Origin: an uncultured Lachnobacterium sp. | Lineage (GTDB): Bacteria > Bacillota > Clostridia > Lachnospirales > Lachnospiraceae | Direction: 5' to 3' | Assembly: GCA_900548765.1 (NCBI GenBank) | Contig: URLU01000041.1 | Location: 1 to 13,922, forward strand | DNA: 13,922 nucleotides | Part shown: piece after piece, positions 1-6,007 of the stretch | How the letters are laid out: each line of letters opens with the position of its first letter | Numbering within the stretch: position 1 is the stretch's first letter | The notes under the pieces: generated by a model | What the model saw: only the letters and a program-made list of their open reading frames with translations | Told to the model about the DNA's origin: nothing | Database searches by the model: none | Position numbers and translations under genes: made by a program

Positions 1-1373
1 TATTTATCAATCTTCCACCAATGGCAGCCCTCTACATTTCCCCATGCAGCCTTATTGTTAGAAGCATTAAAGGTCGTTCCATATAATGCACTGTAGGTTT
101 TTGACCCTAACAATTCGTTTTTATAGGTTGGACCTGTATATGTTCCGCTTGCTGTATGCTTGTAGAAGTTTATGGTCTGCGTGTAGCTGTTTGGGTAGTA
201 ATACAGTGAAAAGGTCTTATCGCCTGTTACTGTCCATCCGCTATTGCAGTCTCTGCTCTTTTTGGAATAGCCTGTGGGAGCTGTGGTATAAGCTGGTGTA
301 TATGCGGTGCCATATTTTTTTCTCACAGTTTCTGTTTTAAATGGTTTGCTATCATATTTTCCAGTAGATACATTGTATTTGTAATGATTTAAGGTCATTG
401 TATATGTGTTTCTGGCTATATAATAGTTAAAATGATTTACTGTGTACGACTTATAATCACCATTTGATATGGTAAAATCATATGCGTCTGTACGACTGCC
501 ATCATGACTGGTGTTAATATAAAAATATGAGCTGTCATACTGATTAGCTACATAATTGGTATCCGGGCTTATGGTCTTTGTTGCAAGAGGTTTTACCTGT
601 CCAGTACCATCACCTACTGAATATTTCACAGTGGAGGTTTTTGCACTGCCATAATTGCCCGATGTATCTTCTATGTACACGTTGGTATTGACATTTATGC
701 CGGTGAAATAGTACAAGCCTTCACTGTTTCTTCCACCACTGTTAATACTCTCTCGTTCTGTTTCCCAGAGGAAACCACTACTTTCACCGACTTTCATGCT
801 CGGACCATCTTTGTTGTAGCTGCGGTCTATTCGCATATAATACCATTTGTCATCACTGTCCTTGTGCCAGCCAGTACACATAGCTCCTGAATTGTCAAAA
901 ACAAAATAGCCATGTGGGTCAGATGCAGCAGCAGATTCATTGTTTGTTCTGGTCCATACCCATGTATTCCTGTAAATAATGCCTAATTCATTTGTATAAT
1001 AGTAAACACCATCTACTTTTATCCATTGCATATATGGCGACCAGTACCTATCAATTGTTGGATGTTTATACAGGAACGCATAATAAAGTTCACTACCTTT
1101 TTGAAGTTTCATCCAGTAGGCTGTCACATCACCACTTGCATCCAAATATCCTGTATATGTGTAACCTTTTGCTGCATACCAGTCTATCCATGATTGCCAG
1201 GTGCCATCTGTGCTATCATTTGGAGCATCTGAAAGACAATATTCCATAGTGCTAGGTGATACAATACTGCATCCGTTATCATGCGCTTCTACATCAGTAG
1301 GTTTTAAAAAAAACACACCCAGTACAACAAATGCGATAACGGATGCTCTTGCAATGAACGATTTTTTACTCAT
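1..1373 (-). CDS. Secreted cell-surface repeat protein, C-terminus cut by window edge
   Basis: An open frame runs from an ATG at 1373 to the left edge without a stop, giving about 457 residues of a longer protein. The N-terminus is a typical signal peptide: KK, then a hydrophobic stretch (about residues 9-22), with likely cleavage after VEA near residue 30. Residues ~45-200 are rich in Trp, Tyr and Gly and contain GYFVFDNSG followed by GWHKDSDDKWYYM (from residue 168), resembling choline/cell-wall-binding repeats. Two related modules start near residues 322 and 396 with the pattern Y-T-x-T-[LI]-N-x-Y-K and later a K-[YT]-x-x-x-Y-G-T-x-[YF] segment, spaced about 74 residues, like Ig/beta-grasp surface repeats (MucBP or InlB-B type). 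No catalytic domain is visible. A GAGAGG site lies 9 nt before the chosen ATG; in-frame ATGs at 1379 and 1382 are too close to it. The lipoprotein gene ends 40 nt upstream, so the two are probably co-transcribed. An adhesin or wall-associated protein is inferred. Confidence 0.8.
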   Translation of the reverse strand, partial: MSKKSFIARASVIAFVVLGVFFLKPTDVEAHDNGCSIVSPSTMEYCLSDAPNDSTDGTWQSWIDWYAAKGYTYTGYLDASGDVTAYWMKLQKGSELYYAFLYKHPTIDRYWSPYMQWIKVDGVYYYTNELGIIYRNTWVWTRTNNESAAASDPHGYFVFDNSGAMCTGWHKDSDDKWYYMRIDRSYNKDGPSMKVGESSGFLWETERESINSGGRNSEGLYYFTGINVNTNVYIEDTSGNYGSAKTSTVKYSVGDGTGQVKPLATKTISPDTNYVANQYDSSYFYINTSHDGSRTDAYDFTISNGDYKSYTVNHFNYYIARNTYTMTLNHYKYNVSTGKYDSKPFKTETVRKKYGTAYTPAYTTAPTGYSKKSRDCNSGWTVTGDKTFSLYYYPNSYTQTINFYKHTASGTYTGPTYKNELLGSKTYSALYGTTFNASNNKAAWGNVEGCHWWKIDK

Positions 1374-1413
1374 ATTCATCATCCTCTCTATTTAGTTTTC
1401 TTGTTAAATAAAA

Positions 1414-2091
1414 TTAATTGGTAATTGGTACCATATGATATTTTGTTAAAATAACATCTTTTGCATCATCATAATTTCCCACGAGTTCTGTGCTCCAATC
1501 ATCATATGTCCATGTAGAATCAGGAGTCATAATTACATCTGCAAATTCCTTATCTAACGCACTTCTGGTTCCCTCTGGCGATTGAAAACATGTATAATAT
1601 CCCCACCATCCATTACCTAAATCAAGCCACTGGTCAAATGGTCCATATGGACATAAGTTCTGAGCAGGAGCTTCTGGCTCTGGTTCCGGTGCTGGTGTCT
1701 CTGCTGGTGTCTGTGCAGGAGTATTTGTTGTTGTCTCTGCCGGTGCCTGTGTTGCAGAATCATTCTTTGTTCCAGCATCCTTGCTGTCAGTCTTTGATGC
1801 AGAATCCTTGGTGCTGCCTGTTGAGTCAGTCTTTGCGTCTGCTTTATCAGACTTTGTCTTATCTTCCTTTGCTACAACCTCTGTGTCTGTCTCTGTGTTG
1901 TAAACAAGCTCTGCGCCCTCTGTGCCCTCCTCTGTCTCAGTCTCTGCTACAACTGCCTTTGTCTCAGTGCTTACTTCTGCTACAGCTTCTGTATCAGCAG
2001 ACTGTACTTCTGCTGTCTCTTTGCCACAGCCTGCAAGCATTGCGGCGGTCATTGTTAATGCTAATAATGTGATGATTAACTTGTTTTTCAT
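1414..2091 (-). CDS. Putative lipoprotein with Thr/Glu/Ala-rich stalk
   Basis: A 225-residue protein with a lipoprotein signal: KNK, a hydrophobic core, then the lipobox LAGC with the lipidated Cys at residue 22. Residues ~25-140 are low-complexity (Thr, Glu, Ala, Lys, Asp, Ser, then Pro) and look like an unstructured stalk crossing the cell wall. A compact C-terminal domain from residue 145 is rich in Trp, Tyr and Asp, with two cysteines (147 and 168) that could form a disulfide. I do not recognise this domain. A strong AGAGGGGG ribosome binding site precedes the ATG. It is the first gene after a near-consensus promoter and sits 40 nt ahead of the secreted repeat protein gene, so the two products may act together at the cell surface. 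Function unknown. Confidence 0.85.
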   Translation of the reverse strand: MKNKLIITLLALTMTAAMLAGCGKETAEVQSADTEAVAEVSTETKAVVAETETEEGTEGAELVYNTETDTEVVAKEDKTKSDKADAKTDSTGSTKDSASKTDSKDAGTKNDSATQAPAETTTNTPAQTPAETPAPEPEPEAPAQNLCPYGPFDQWLDLGNGWWGYYTCFQSPEGTRSALDKEFADVIMTPDSTWTYDDWSTELVGNYDDAKDVILTKYHMVPITN

Positions 2092-2134
2092 TTAAATATC
2101 CCCCTCTTATTTTTCCCTTTGAAATGATGTTGTT

Positions 2135-2163
2135 ATCATAGCATAGGAGCCCTTATATTACAA
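2135..2163 (-). promoter_or_regulatory. Predicted sigma-A promoter of the lipoprotein operon
   Basis: Read on the minus strand, -35 TTGTAA (2163-2158) and -10 TATGAT (2140-2135) are separated by exactly 17 nt, and TGC directly before the -10 box makes an extended -10. The implied 5' leader is about 35-40 nt and contains the strong ribosome binding site. This is one of the best-formed promoters in the window. Confidence 0.75.
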
Positions 2164-2170
2164 ATTGTAA
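2158..2170. promoter_or_regulatory. 13-bp perfect palindrome over the -35 box, candidate operator
   Basis: The plus strand reads TTACAA-A-TTGTAA, two perfect 6-bp half-sites around one central base. One half-site is the -35 box of the lipoprotein promoter. A dimeric repressor bound here would block RNA polymerase, but the site is short and AT-rich, the regulator is not in the window, and chance is possible. Confidence 0.4.
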
Positions 2171-2258
2171 ATTGGAATTCGCATGGCGATTTGCCATAAA
2201 AGAAAAAAGATAATTAATATATACACCTTTTATCACTTTATTTCAAGTATAATTTGAT

Positions 2259-2349
2259 ACTGCAAAATGTTCGACATGTTTTTAGTATCTAATTAACTAA
2301 TCAAGTACAAAAAGTCCCAAAATCCGTTATAACAAAAAACATATCATTA
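2259..2349. repeat. ~90-bp intergenic repeat, copy A
   Basis: Aligns with 3614-3703 with about 5 substitutions and 2 single-base indels (roughly 92% identity by eye). Similarity stops on both sides. Within it, gacatgtttttagtat (2273-2288) is mirrored by an imperfect inverted copy at 2329-2345, so the unit is bounded by inverted repeats and could fold into a stem-loop about 70 nt long. It lies immediately past the T-tract of the rpn terminator. It has no coding capacity. Confidence 0.85.
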
Positions 2350-2377
2350 AAAATCACAGGGAAACAATTCCCTGTGA
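2349..2377 (-). terminator. Rho-independent terminator of rpn
   Basis: A perfect 10-bp stem (TCACAGGGAA / TTCCCTGTGA) with a 4-nt loop, followed on the minus strand by a run of five T. It starts 8 nt past the rpn stop codon. Confidence 0.9.
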
Positions 2378-2384
2378 CCATCAA

Positions 2385-3335
2385 TTAACCATTTATAGGA
2401 ACCTCGTACCCTGCCGCTTTCATTTTCTCAACAAACTCATCCTCTGAGATGCCAAGCTTTTCTGCGCCTCGGTGAATTCCATAATCTCCCTCACCTACAC
2501 TTTTCAAGATTTCAGTTTCTCGACCACGAAGCAAACCTTCCTCACGACCACGGAGCACCCCCTCTTCGCGGCCACGTGACAAGCCCTCCTCTCGGCCACG
2601 GAGCAAACCCTTATTTTCAGCTTCCTCTCGTTCCAGCTCTATCTGTCTCTCAAATGTAAAATCTAAGTTTGTCACCTTTGCTACCTCCTCCCTGCGGGCA
2701 ATTAGGAAATCCCTCATTATATCTTCATTGATGCATCTGTCTATTGCTTTCTCAATCGCTTCATCCAGATTGACATTTTCATCTTTGTAGTAATACCTGA
2801 CATACTCAATGAAAATCATGTAGTCCTTGAGAAAAGCACATTTATCTAATAGCTCATTATTGTTGCCTTTATTTACATTATACACCATACACTTAAGTTC
2901 TAGTTGTGGTTCATCAGTTTTCTTTTCAAAACAATCTGATAACTTATACTCATATTGTTCTGGCTGATTTTCATTGCCATTATAGAAAACTGCAAATTTA
3001 GGTGTTGGAATCTTCGCCAGTGAATGGCCAAACAGGTTTAATCTCTGCTTCTTCACATATCTCTCTAAATGATTTGCCACATAGATAAGATTCCTAAGCG
3101 GCATATTAGGACACACTGTCGACTGATGCTCATAGAGGCTTAGACTTGAGTCAAGCACAAACGAAGCATCATTTCTAACTGTCAGTGATATTCCTTTTTC
3201 CAATGTGCACATCTCTACATCATCCGGATTAGTATAATCAGAACCATTAAGCGCATTATATAATGCTAACGCATTCTTCTTATCCTCCATAAGCATACTA
3301 AACACATCACTCTTGTACTCTCTGTTACCTTCCAT
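2385..3335 (-). CDS. Rpn-family PD-(D/E)XK nuclease / putative transposase-like protein
   Basis: A 316-residue protein of the Rpn / 'PD-(D/E)XK nuclease family transposase' group, common in multiple copies in gut Lachnospiraceae. Family members in E. coli are recombination-promoting DNA endonucleases. The nuclease core is visible: D56 in NDASFVLD, then E69-H-Q71 in the family signature EHQST, followed by NMPLR. Residues ~170-230 are helical and charged. Residues 243-274 form four copies of an octapeptide (G-R-E-E-G-L-L-R type), a usual feature of these proteins, before a short helical C-terminus. The start is supported by AAGGAGGG 6 nt upstream. The gene stands alone with its own terminator and is bracketed by direct copies of a ~90-bp repeat, which suggests it arrived as a unit. 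Nuclease activity is inferred from the family. Confidence 0.88.
   Translation of the reverse strand: MEGNREYKSDVFSMLMEDKKNALALYNALNGSDYTNPDDVEMCTLEKGISLTVRNDASFVLDSSLSLYEHQSTVCPNMPLRNLIYVANHLERYVKKQRLNLFGHSLAKIPTPKFAVFYNGNENQPEQYEYKLSDCFEKKTDEPQLELKCMVYNVNKGNNNELLDKCAFLKDYMIFIEYVRYYYKDENVNLDEAIEKAIDRCINEDIMRDFLIARREEVAKVTNLDFTFERQIELEREEAENKGLLRGREEGLSRGREEGVLRGREEGLLRGRETEILKSVGEGDYGIHRGAEKLGISEDEFVEKMKAAGYEVPING
2514..2609 (-). repeat. Four in-frame 24-bp tandem repeats inside rpn
   Basis: About four copies of a 24-bp unit encode an RGREEG(L/V)(L/S) octapeptide ladder. Copies differ at several positions, mostly third codon positions, so they are diverged rather than freshly expanded. Because 24 is a multiple of three, gain or loss of a unit changes protein length without a frameshift. 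Confidence 0.85.
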
Positions 3336-3613
3336 ATGTAACCCTCCTTATGTTTTCTGAGTGAATTACAGATGAAGGAACATATATATCTAGCAACAAC
3401 CATACATTTGCTATGTATGTACTATTCATTTACTTTACATAACAGCCTTTCATATTCCGAAATTCACTCTTTAATTGTTTGTCGTATTTAAAAGCATGAA
3501 TTTCTGAATCATATATGTATTTACATGTCCTAGATTTGAGTGCTTTATGCACTGGAAATGAAATATATGCTTTGAGATTATATTATCATCATAAAAATAT
3601 CTGTGCAACAAAA
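3336..3613. other. AT-rich intergenic region upstream of rpn
   Basis: No gene is seen on either strand. On the minus strand it holds the rpn ribosome binding site (3342-3349) and an exact TATAAT (3577-3582), but no convincing -35 box at 16-18 nt, so I do not call a promoter. A small inverted repeat CATACAT-ttgct-ATGTATG lies at 3401-3419. Confidence 0.5.
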
Positions 3614-3703
3614 ACTGCAAAAATGTTCGACATGTTTTTAGTATCTAATTAACTAATCTAGTACAAAAAATCCAAAAATCCGTTATAACAAAAACATGTC
3701 ATC
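3614..3703. repeat. ~90-bp intergenic repeat, copy B
   Basis: Direct-orientation partner of 2259-2349. It is the better preserved copy for the inverted ends: gacatgtttttagtat (3629-3644) matches the reverse complement of 3685-3700 at 14 of 16 positions, 11 of them consecutive. It sits directly beyond the T-tract of the rpsR terminator, the same placement copy A has behind the rpn terminator. Confidence 0.85.
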
Positions 3704-3736
3704 AAAAAAACACCTCCCAGAATATCTGGAAGGTGT
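3704..3736 (-). terminator. Rho-independent terminator of the rpsF-ssb-rpsR operon
   Basis: A 12-bp stem (ACACCTTCCAGA / TCTGGGAGGTGT on the minus strand, one G-T pair) with a 3-nt loop, followed by seven T. It lies about 30 nt past the rpsR stop codon. Confidence 0.92.
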
Positions 3737-3767
3737 CTTATTAAGCTATTTATAATCCAAACAAGAA

Positions 3768-4025
3768 TTAATCCTGTACGTATGGCATAAGAGCAACGTG
3801 ACGTGCACGCTTAATAGCTACTGTAAGAGCTCTCTGATGCTTTGCACAGTTTCCTGTGATACGGCGTGGAAGGATTTTTCCTCTCTCAGAGATGTATCTC
3901 TTTAATTTGTTTGTATCCTTATAATCAATGACATTATCTTTGCCACAGAAAACACATACTTTTTTTCTTCTACGCATTGGTCTTCTCTTCATTGAAGAAC
4001 CTTCAGCTGTCTTATTGTAAGCCAT
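3768..4025 (-). CDS. rpsR: 30S ribosomal protein S18
   Basis: An 85-residue S18, a small-subunit protein that pairs with S6 on the platform. The basic N-terminus (KRRPMRRRKK) leads into CVFCG (Cys 24 and 27) and later GNCAKHQ, the cysteine set of the zinc-binding form of S18. The core segments YISERGKILPRRITG and the helix ALTVAIKRARHVALMPY are typical. AAGGAGGT precedes the ATG. It is the last gene of the operon, 36 nt after ssb, followed by a strong terminator. A short inverted repeat (TTGCCC-AA-GGGCAA, 4045-4058) lies in the gap between ssb and rpsR. Confidence 0.98.
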   Translation of the reverse strand: MAYNKTAEGSSMKRRPMRRRKKVCVFCGKDNVIDYKDTNKLKRYISERGKILPRRITGNCAKHQRALTVAIKRARHVALMPYVQD

Positions 4026-4061
4026 GTCTTACCTCCTTAAATATTTGCCCAAGGGCAACTC

Positions 4062-4499
4062 TTAGTTAAATGGTAATTCTTCGTCGATTCCACCAGGAAT
4101 ATTCATGAATCCGTCACTAGCCTGACTAGGTGATGGTCTGTCTGCTGGTACGAAACCACCATCTGAACCTGCTGAACCTTTACTCTCTGCAAATTCAACA
4201 TTGTCCACAACTACGTCTGTAGTGTAAACCTTCTGACCATCTCTGTTTGTATAACTGCCAGTCTGAATACGGCCTTCAATAGCGAATTTTGTTCCCTTAC
4301 GTCCGAATCTCTCGAAAAACTCTGCTGTCTTGCCAAAAGCTACGCAACTAATGAAGTCTGCTGTCTGAGCATCACCATCTCTTTTAAAACGACGATCAAC
4401 TGCAATTGTAAATCTTGCAAGTGCTGACTGACTGTCCCCCTGTGAATAACGGACTTCTGCGTCTCTTGTCAAGCGTCCCATAAGTATTACTCTATTCAT
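4062..4499 (-). CDS. ssb: Single-stranded DNA-binding protein
   Basis: A 145-residue SSB that coats single-stranded DNA in replication, repair and recombination. The OB-fold runs from MNRVILMGRLTRDAEVRY to about residue 107 (VVVDNVEFAESK). A short Gly/Ser/Pro linker follows, and the acidic tip DEELPFN is the docking peptide for partner proteins. It lies between rpsF and rpsR, the standard arrangement in Bacteria. An AGGAGA site precedes the ATG. It is slightly shorter than the E. coli protein because the linker is short. Confidence 0.98.
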   Translation of the reverse strand: MNRVILMGRLTRDAEVRYSQGDSQSALARFTIAVDRRFKRDGDAQTADFISCVAFGKTAEFFERFGRKGTKFAIEGRIQTGSYTNRDGQKVYTTDVVVDNVEFAESKGSAGSDGGFVPADRPSPSQASDGFMNIPGGIDEELPFN

Positions 4500-4522
4500 A
4501 ATACAATCTCCTATTTCTTATT

Positions 4523-4813
4523 CTATGCCTCGTCTTTTCTAACGCATAAGAAACGAAGAACATTGTCCATAATACGAACGTCCTGCTCAAGTAATGCTGG
4601 AGCTGTTCCCTCAGCCTCGAACTGGATGAAGTAGTAGAAGCCTTCTGTCATGTGCTGAATCTCGTAAGCTAATTTCTTCTTACCCTGCTCCTCAACTTCT
4701 GTTACAGTACCACCGGCACGTACGATGTACTCTTTTGCCTTCTCTACTGTAGCTGTTCTCGCATCATCTTCGATCTTTGCACTAACAACGAGTGCTAATT
4801 CATATTTGTTCAT
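4523..4813 (-). CDS. rpsF: 30S ribosomal protein S6
   Basis: A 96-residue S6 of normal length. It begins with MNKYELALVV, the usual first beta-strand, and contains the family segment GKKKLAYEIQHMTEGFYYFIQFEA and the last strand MDNVLRFLCVRKDEA. It binds 16S rRNA together with S18, encoded two genes downstream. An AGGAGGT site lies 8 nt before the ATG. As the first gene of the operon it follows a predicted extended -10 promoter and a leader hairpin, where feedback control would be expected. Confidence 0.98.
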   Translation of the reverse strand: MNKYELALVVSAKIEDDARTATVEKAKEYIVRAGGTVTEVEEQGKKKLAYEIQHMTEGFYYFIQFEAEGTAPALLEQDVRIMDNVLRFLCVRKDEA

Positions 4814-4839
4814 GCGAATTTACCTCCTTTTGGTCTCTG

Positions 4840-4860
4840 GTCCATGGTCATGCCATGAAC
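4840..4860 (-). promoter_or_regulatory. rpsF: Leader hairpin in front of rpsF
   Basis: On the minus strand GTTCATGG and CCATGGAC form an 8-bp stem (one G-T pair) around the loop CATGA, ending about 26 nt before the rpsF ATG. The position fits autoregulation by S6:S18, but I do not see the CCG loop reported for the known S6:S18 leader motif, so the role is uncertain. Confidence 0.45.
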
Positions 4861-4887
4861 AAGGAATTTAATATATCACGAAAATAG

Positions 4888-4916
4888 ATGATACCATGTA
4901 TCTGGCAACTTTGCAA
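4888..4916 (-). promoter_or_regulatory. Predicted promoter of rpsF-ssb-rpsR
   Basis: On the minus strand, -35 TTGCAA (4916-4911), a 17-nt spacer ending in TGG (extended -10), and -10 TATCAT (4893-4888). It lies just past the DUF951 stop codon and gives a leader of about 65-70 nt. Confidence 0.6.
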
Positions 4917-4931
4917 GCCTTTATTCGCAAT

Positions 4932-5120
4932 TTATTCTGCTTTTTTCTTCAAACCTCTGTCATTTTTTTCCACAAGCTTTCTCGGCACCATCACCATATG
5001 ACCACAGCCCATGCATTTTAATCTGAAATCTGCGCCGACTCTAAGGATTTCCCACTCAGCGCTGCCACATGGGTGAGGTTTTTTAAGCTTCACGATGTCG
5101 CCAACGGCATACTTATCCAT
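4932..5120 (-). CDS. DUF951 family small protein
   Basis: A 62-residue protein matching the DUF951 pattern: YAVGDIVKLKKPHPCG near the start, then WEILRVGADFRLKCMGCGH, a CxxC pair, and VMVPRKLVEK. The three cysteines and the CGH segment suggest a small metal- or RNA-binding fold, but no function is established as far as I know. DUF951 genes are often found near ribosomal-protein or chromosome-partition genes in Bacillota; here one lies ahead of rpsF. The ribosome binding site (AGTAGGAAA) is weak compared with its neighbours. Confidence 0.9.
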   Translation of the reverse strand: MDKYAVGDIVKLKKPHPCGSAEWEILRVGADFRLKCMGCGHMVMVPRKLVEKNDRGLKKKAE

Positions 5121-5152
5121 ACACTATTTCCTACTTTCTTATTTCTCTATTT

Positions 5153-5158
5153 ATTATA
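5153..5158 (-). promoter_or_regulatory. Candidate -10 box upstream of the DUF951 gene
   Basis: An exact TATAAT on the minus strand, 32 nt before the DUF951 ATG. No good -35 box is present at 16-18 nt, so this may be a weak or activator-dependent promoter, or chance in AT-rich DNA. Confidence 0.35.
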
Positions 5159-5170
5159 TCTTTCTATTTA

Positions 5171-5234
5171 TTAGCATAATGTTTTAGCCCTGAAGATTTT
5201 CACAAAATAAATTCCTTCAGGCTTCCCATGCTAA
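5171..5234 (-). other. Nested inverted repeat at the sir2 stop codon
   Basis: On the minus strand an outer pair TTAGCAT / ATGCTAA (5234-5228 and 5177-5171) encloses an inner pair CCTGAAG / CTTCAGG (5221-5215 and 5195-5189) with an AT-rich loop of about 19 nt. The sir2 stop codon lies in the outer arm. No T-run follows, so it is not a canonical terminator; an mRNA 3'-end stabiliser, processing site or attenuating structure is possible. Confidence 0.5.
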
Positions 5235-5956
5235 ATCTGAATTTGCGAAAAAACCTTTCCCAGCCCCTCCTGTATCAGCAGGTCTGCCTTAGAATCCTGG
5301 GGTGTAGCCGACTTATTGATGAGCACCAGCTTATTGCCCCTATAGTAATCTATGAGCCCTGCTGCCGGATAGACTGCCAGCGATGTTCCGCCTATTATCA
5401 GCATATCCGCATGGCTTATGTAATAGACCGCATCCTCAATGGTTTTCTGGTTTAAGCCTTCCTCATACAATACCACATCTGGTTTTACCGTACCACCACA
5501 TTTTGGACAGACCGGCACACCTGTTGAGTGCAGTATATCCTCAGCACTCATAAACTCATAGCACCTCTCACAGTAGTTTCTGAGCACACTGCCATGAAGC
5601 TCCATAACATTTTTGCTGCCCGCCTTCTGATGAAGTCCGTCTATATTCTGCGTGACAACCGCCTTGACTTTTCCTGCCTTTTCGAGCTCTGCCAGCTTTA
5701 TATGGGTTATATTGGGCTCTGCATCAAGACAGAGCATCTTGTCCCTGTAAAACCGATAAAATTCCTCCGGCTTCTGCCTGTAAAAGCTATGACTTAAAAT
5801 CGTCTCCGGCGGATAGTCATACTTCTGGTTGTAAAGTCCGTCTACGCTTCTGAAATCCGGGATTCCACTCTCTGTGGACACTCCTGCGCCGCCAAAAAAT
5901 ACTATATTATCTGATTCCTCTACCCATTTCAGAAATACCGCTATATTGTCACTCAT
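5231..5956 (-). CDS. SIR2-family NAD-dependent protein deacylase
   Basis: A complete bacterial sirtuin (CobB/SrtN type), which removes acyl groups from lysines using NAD+ and releases nicotinamide and O-acyl-ADP-ribose. Motifs in order, numbered from the chosen start: GAGVSTESGIPDFR (NAD pocket, ~23-36), TQNIDGLHQKAG (~102-113), catalytic His121 in LHGS, zinc cysteines 129/132 and 150/153, then GGTSLAVYPAAG and LINKSATPQD. The Tyr-x-x-Arg pair of desuccinylating sirtuins is not evident (the region reads FYRFYRDK), so acetyl-lysine is the likelier substrate, with low certainty. An ATG at 5968 has its AAAGG site touching it, whereas the ATG at 5956 has GGGG 6 nt upstream; I therefore choose 5956 (241 residues). 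Confidence 0.93.
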   Translation of the reverse strand: MSDNIAVFLKWVEESDNIVFFGGAGVSTESGIPDFRSVDGLYNQKYDYPPETILSHSFYRQKPEEFYRFYRDKMLCLDAEPNITHIKLAELEKAGKVKAVVTQNIDGLHQKAGSKNVMELHGSVLRNYCERCYEFMSAEDILHSTGVPVCPKCGGTVKPDVVLYEEGLNQKTIEDAVYYISHADMLIIGGTSLAVYPAAGLIDYYRGNKLVLINKSATPQDSKADLLIQEGLGKVFSQIQI

Positions 5957-6007
5957 TTTCTGCCCCATCCTTTCATATTTTATATAAAAACATATTCTAA
6001 AGGTTCT

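Noticed and set aside
86..1395. Short plus-strand frames opposite the surface protein (86-340, 992-1249, 1201-1395)
   Set aside because: The minus frame is continuously open from 1373 to the edge, with a signal peptide and repeats; the plus frames are short, Cys/Leu-rich and unlike any protein.
1590..2072. A 160-codon plus-strand open frame opposite the lipoprotein
   Set aside because: It is a Leu/Ser/Gln-rich shadow of the Thr/Glu/Ala-rich stalk. Low-complexity coding keeps the opposite strand free of stops, and there is no ribosome binding site or family resemblance.
2514..2609. CRISPR-like regularly spaced repeats
   Set aside because: The 24-bp units are adjacent without spacers and encode a protein ladder.
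3359..3468. A 9-bp inverted pair GAGTGAATT / AATTCACTC about 100 nt apart
   Set aside because: It is short, AT-rich and widely spaced; chance occurrence is likely and it aligns with no other signal.
2259..3703. A complete insertion sequence
   Set aside because: The flanking repeats are direct copies, no DDE, serine or tyrosine transposase is present, and I see no target-site duplication. Only the weaker 'repeat-bounded cassette' claim is made.
4045..4058. TTGCCC-AA-GGGCAA between ssb and rpsR as a terminator
   Set aside because: The usable stem is only 5 bp and no T-run follows. It overlaps a normal within-operon gap.
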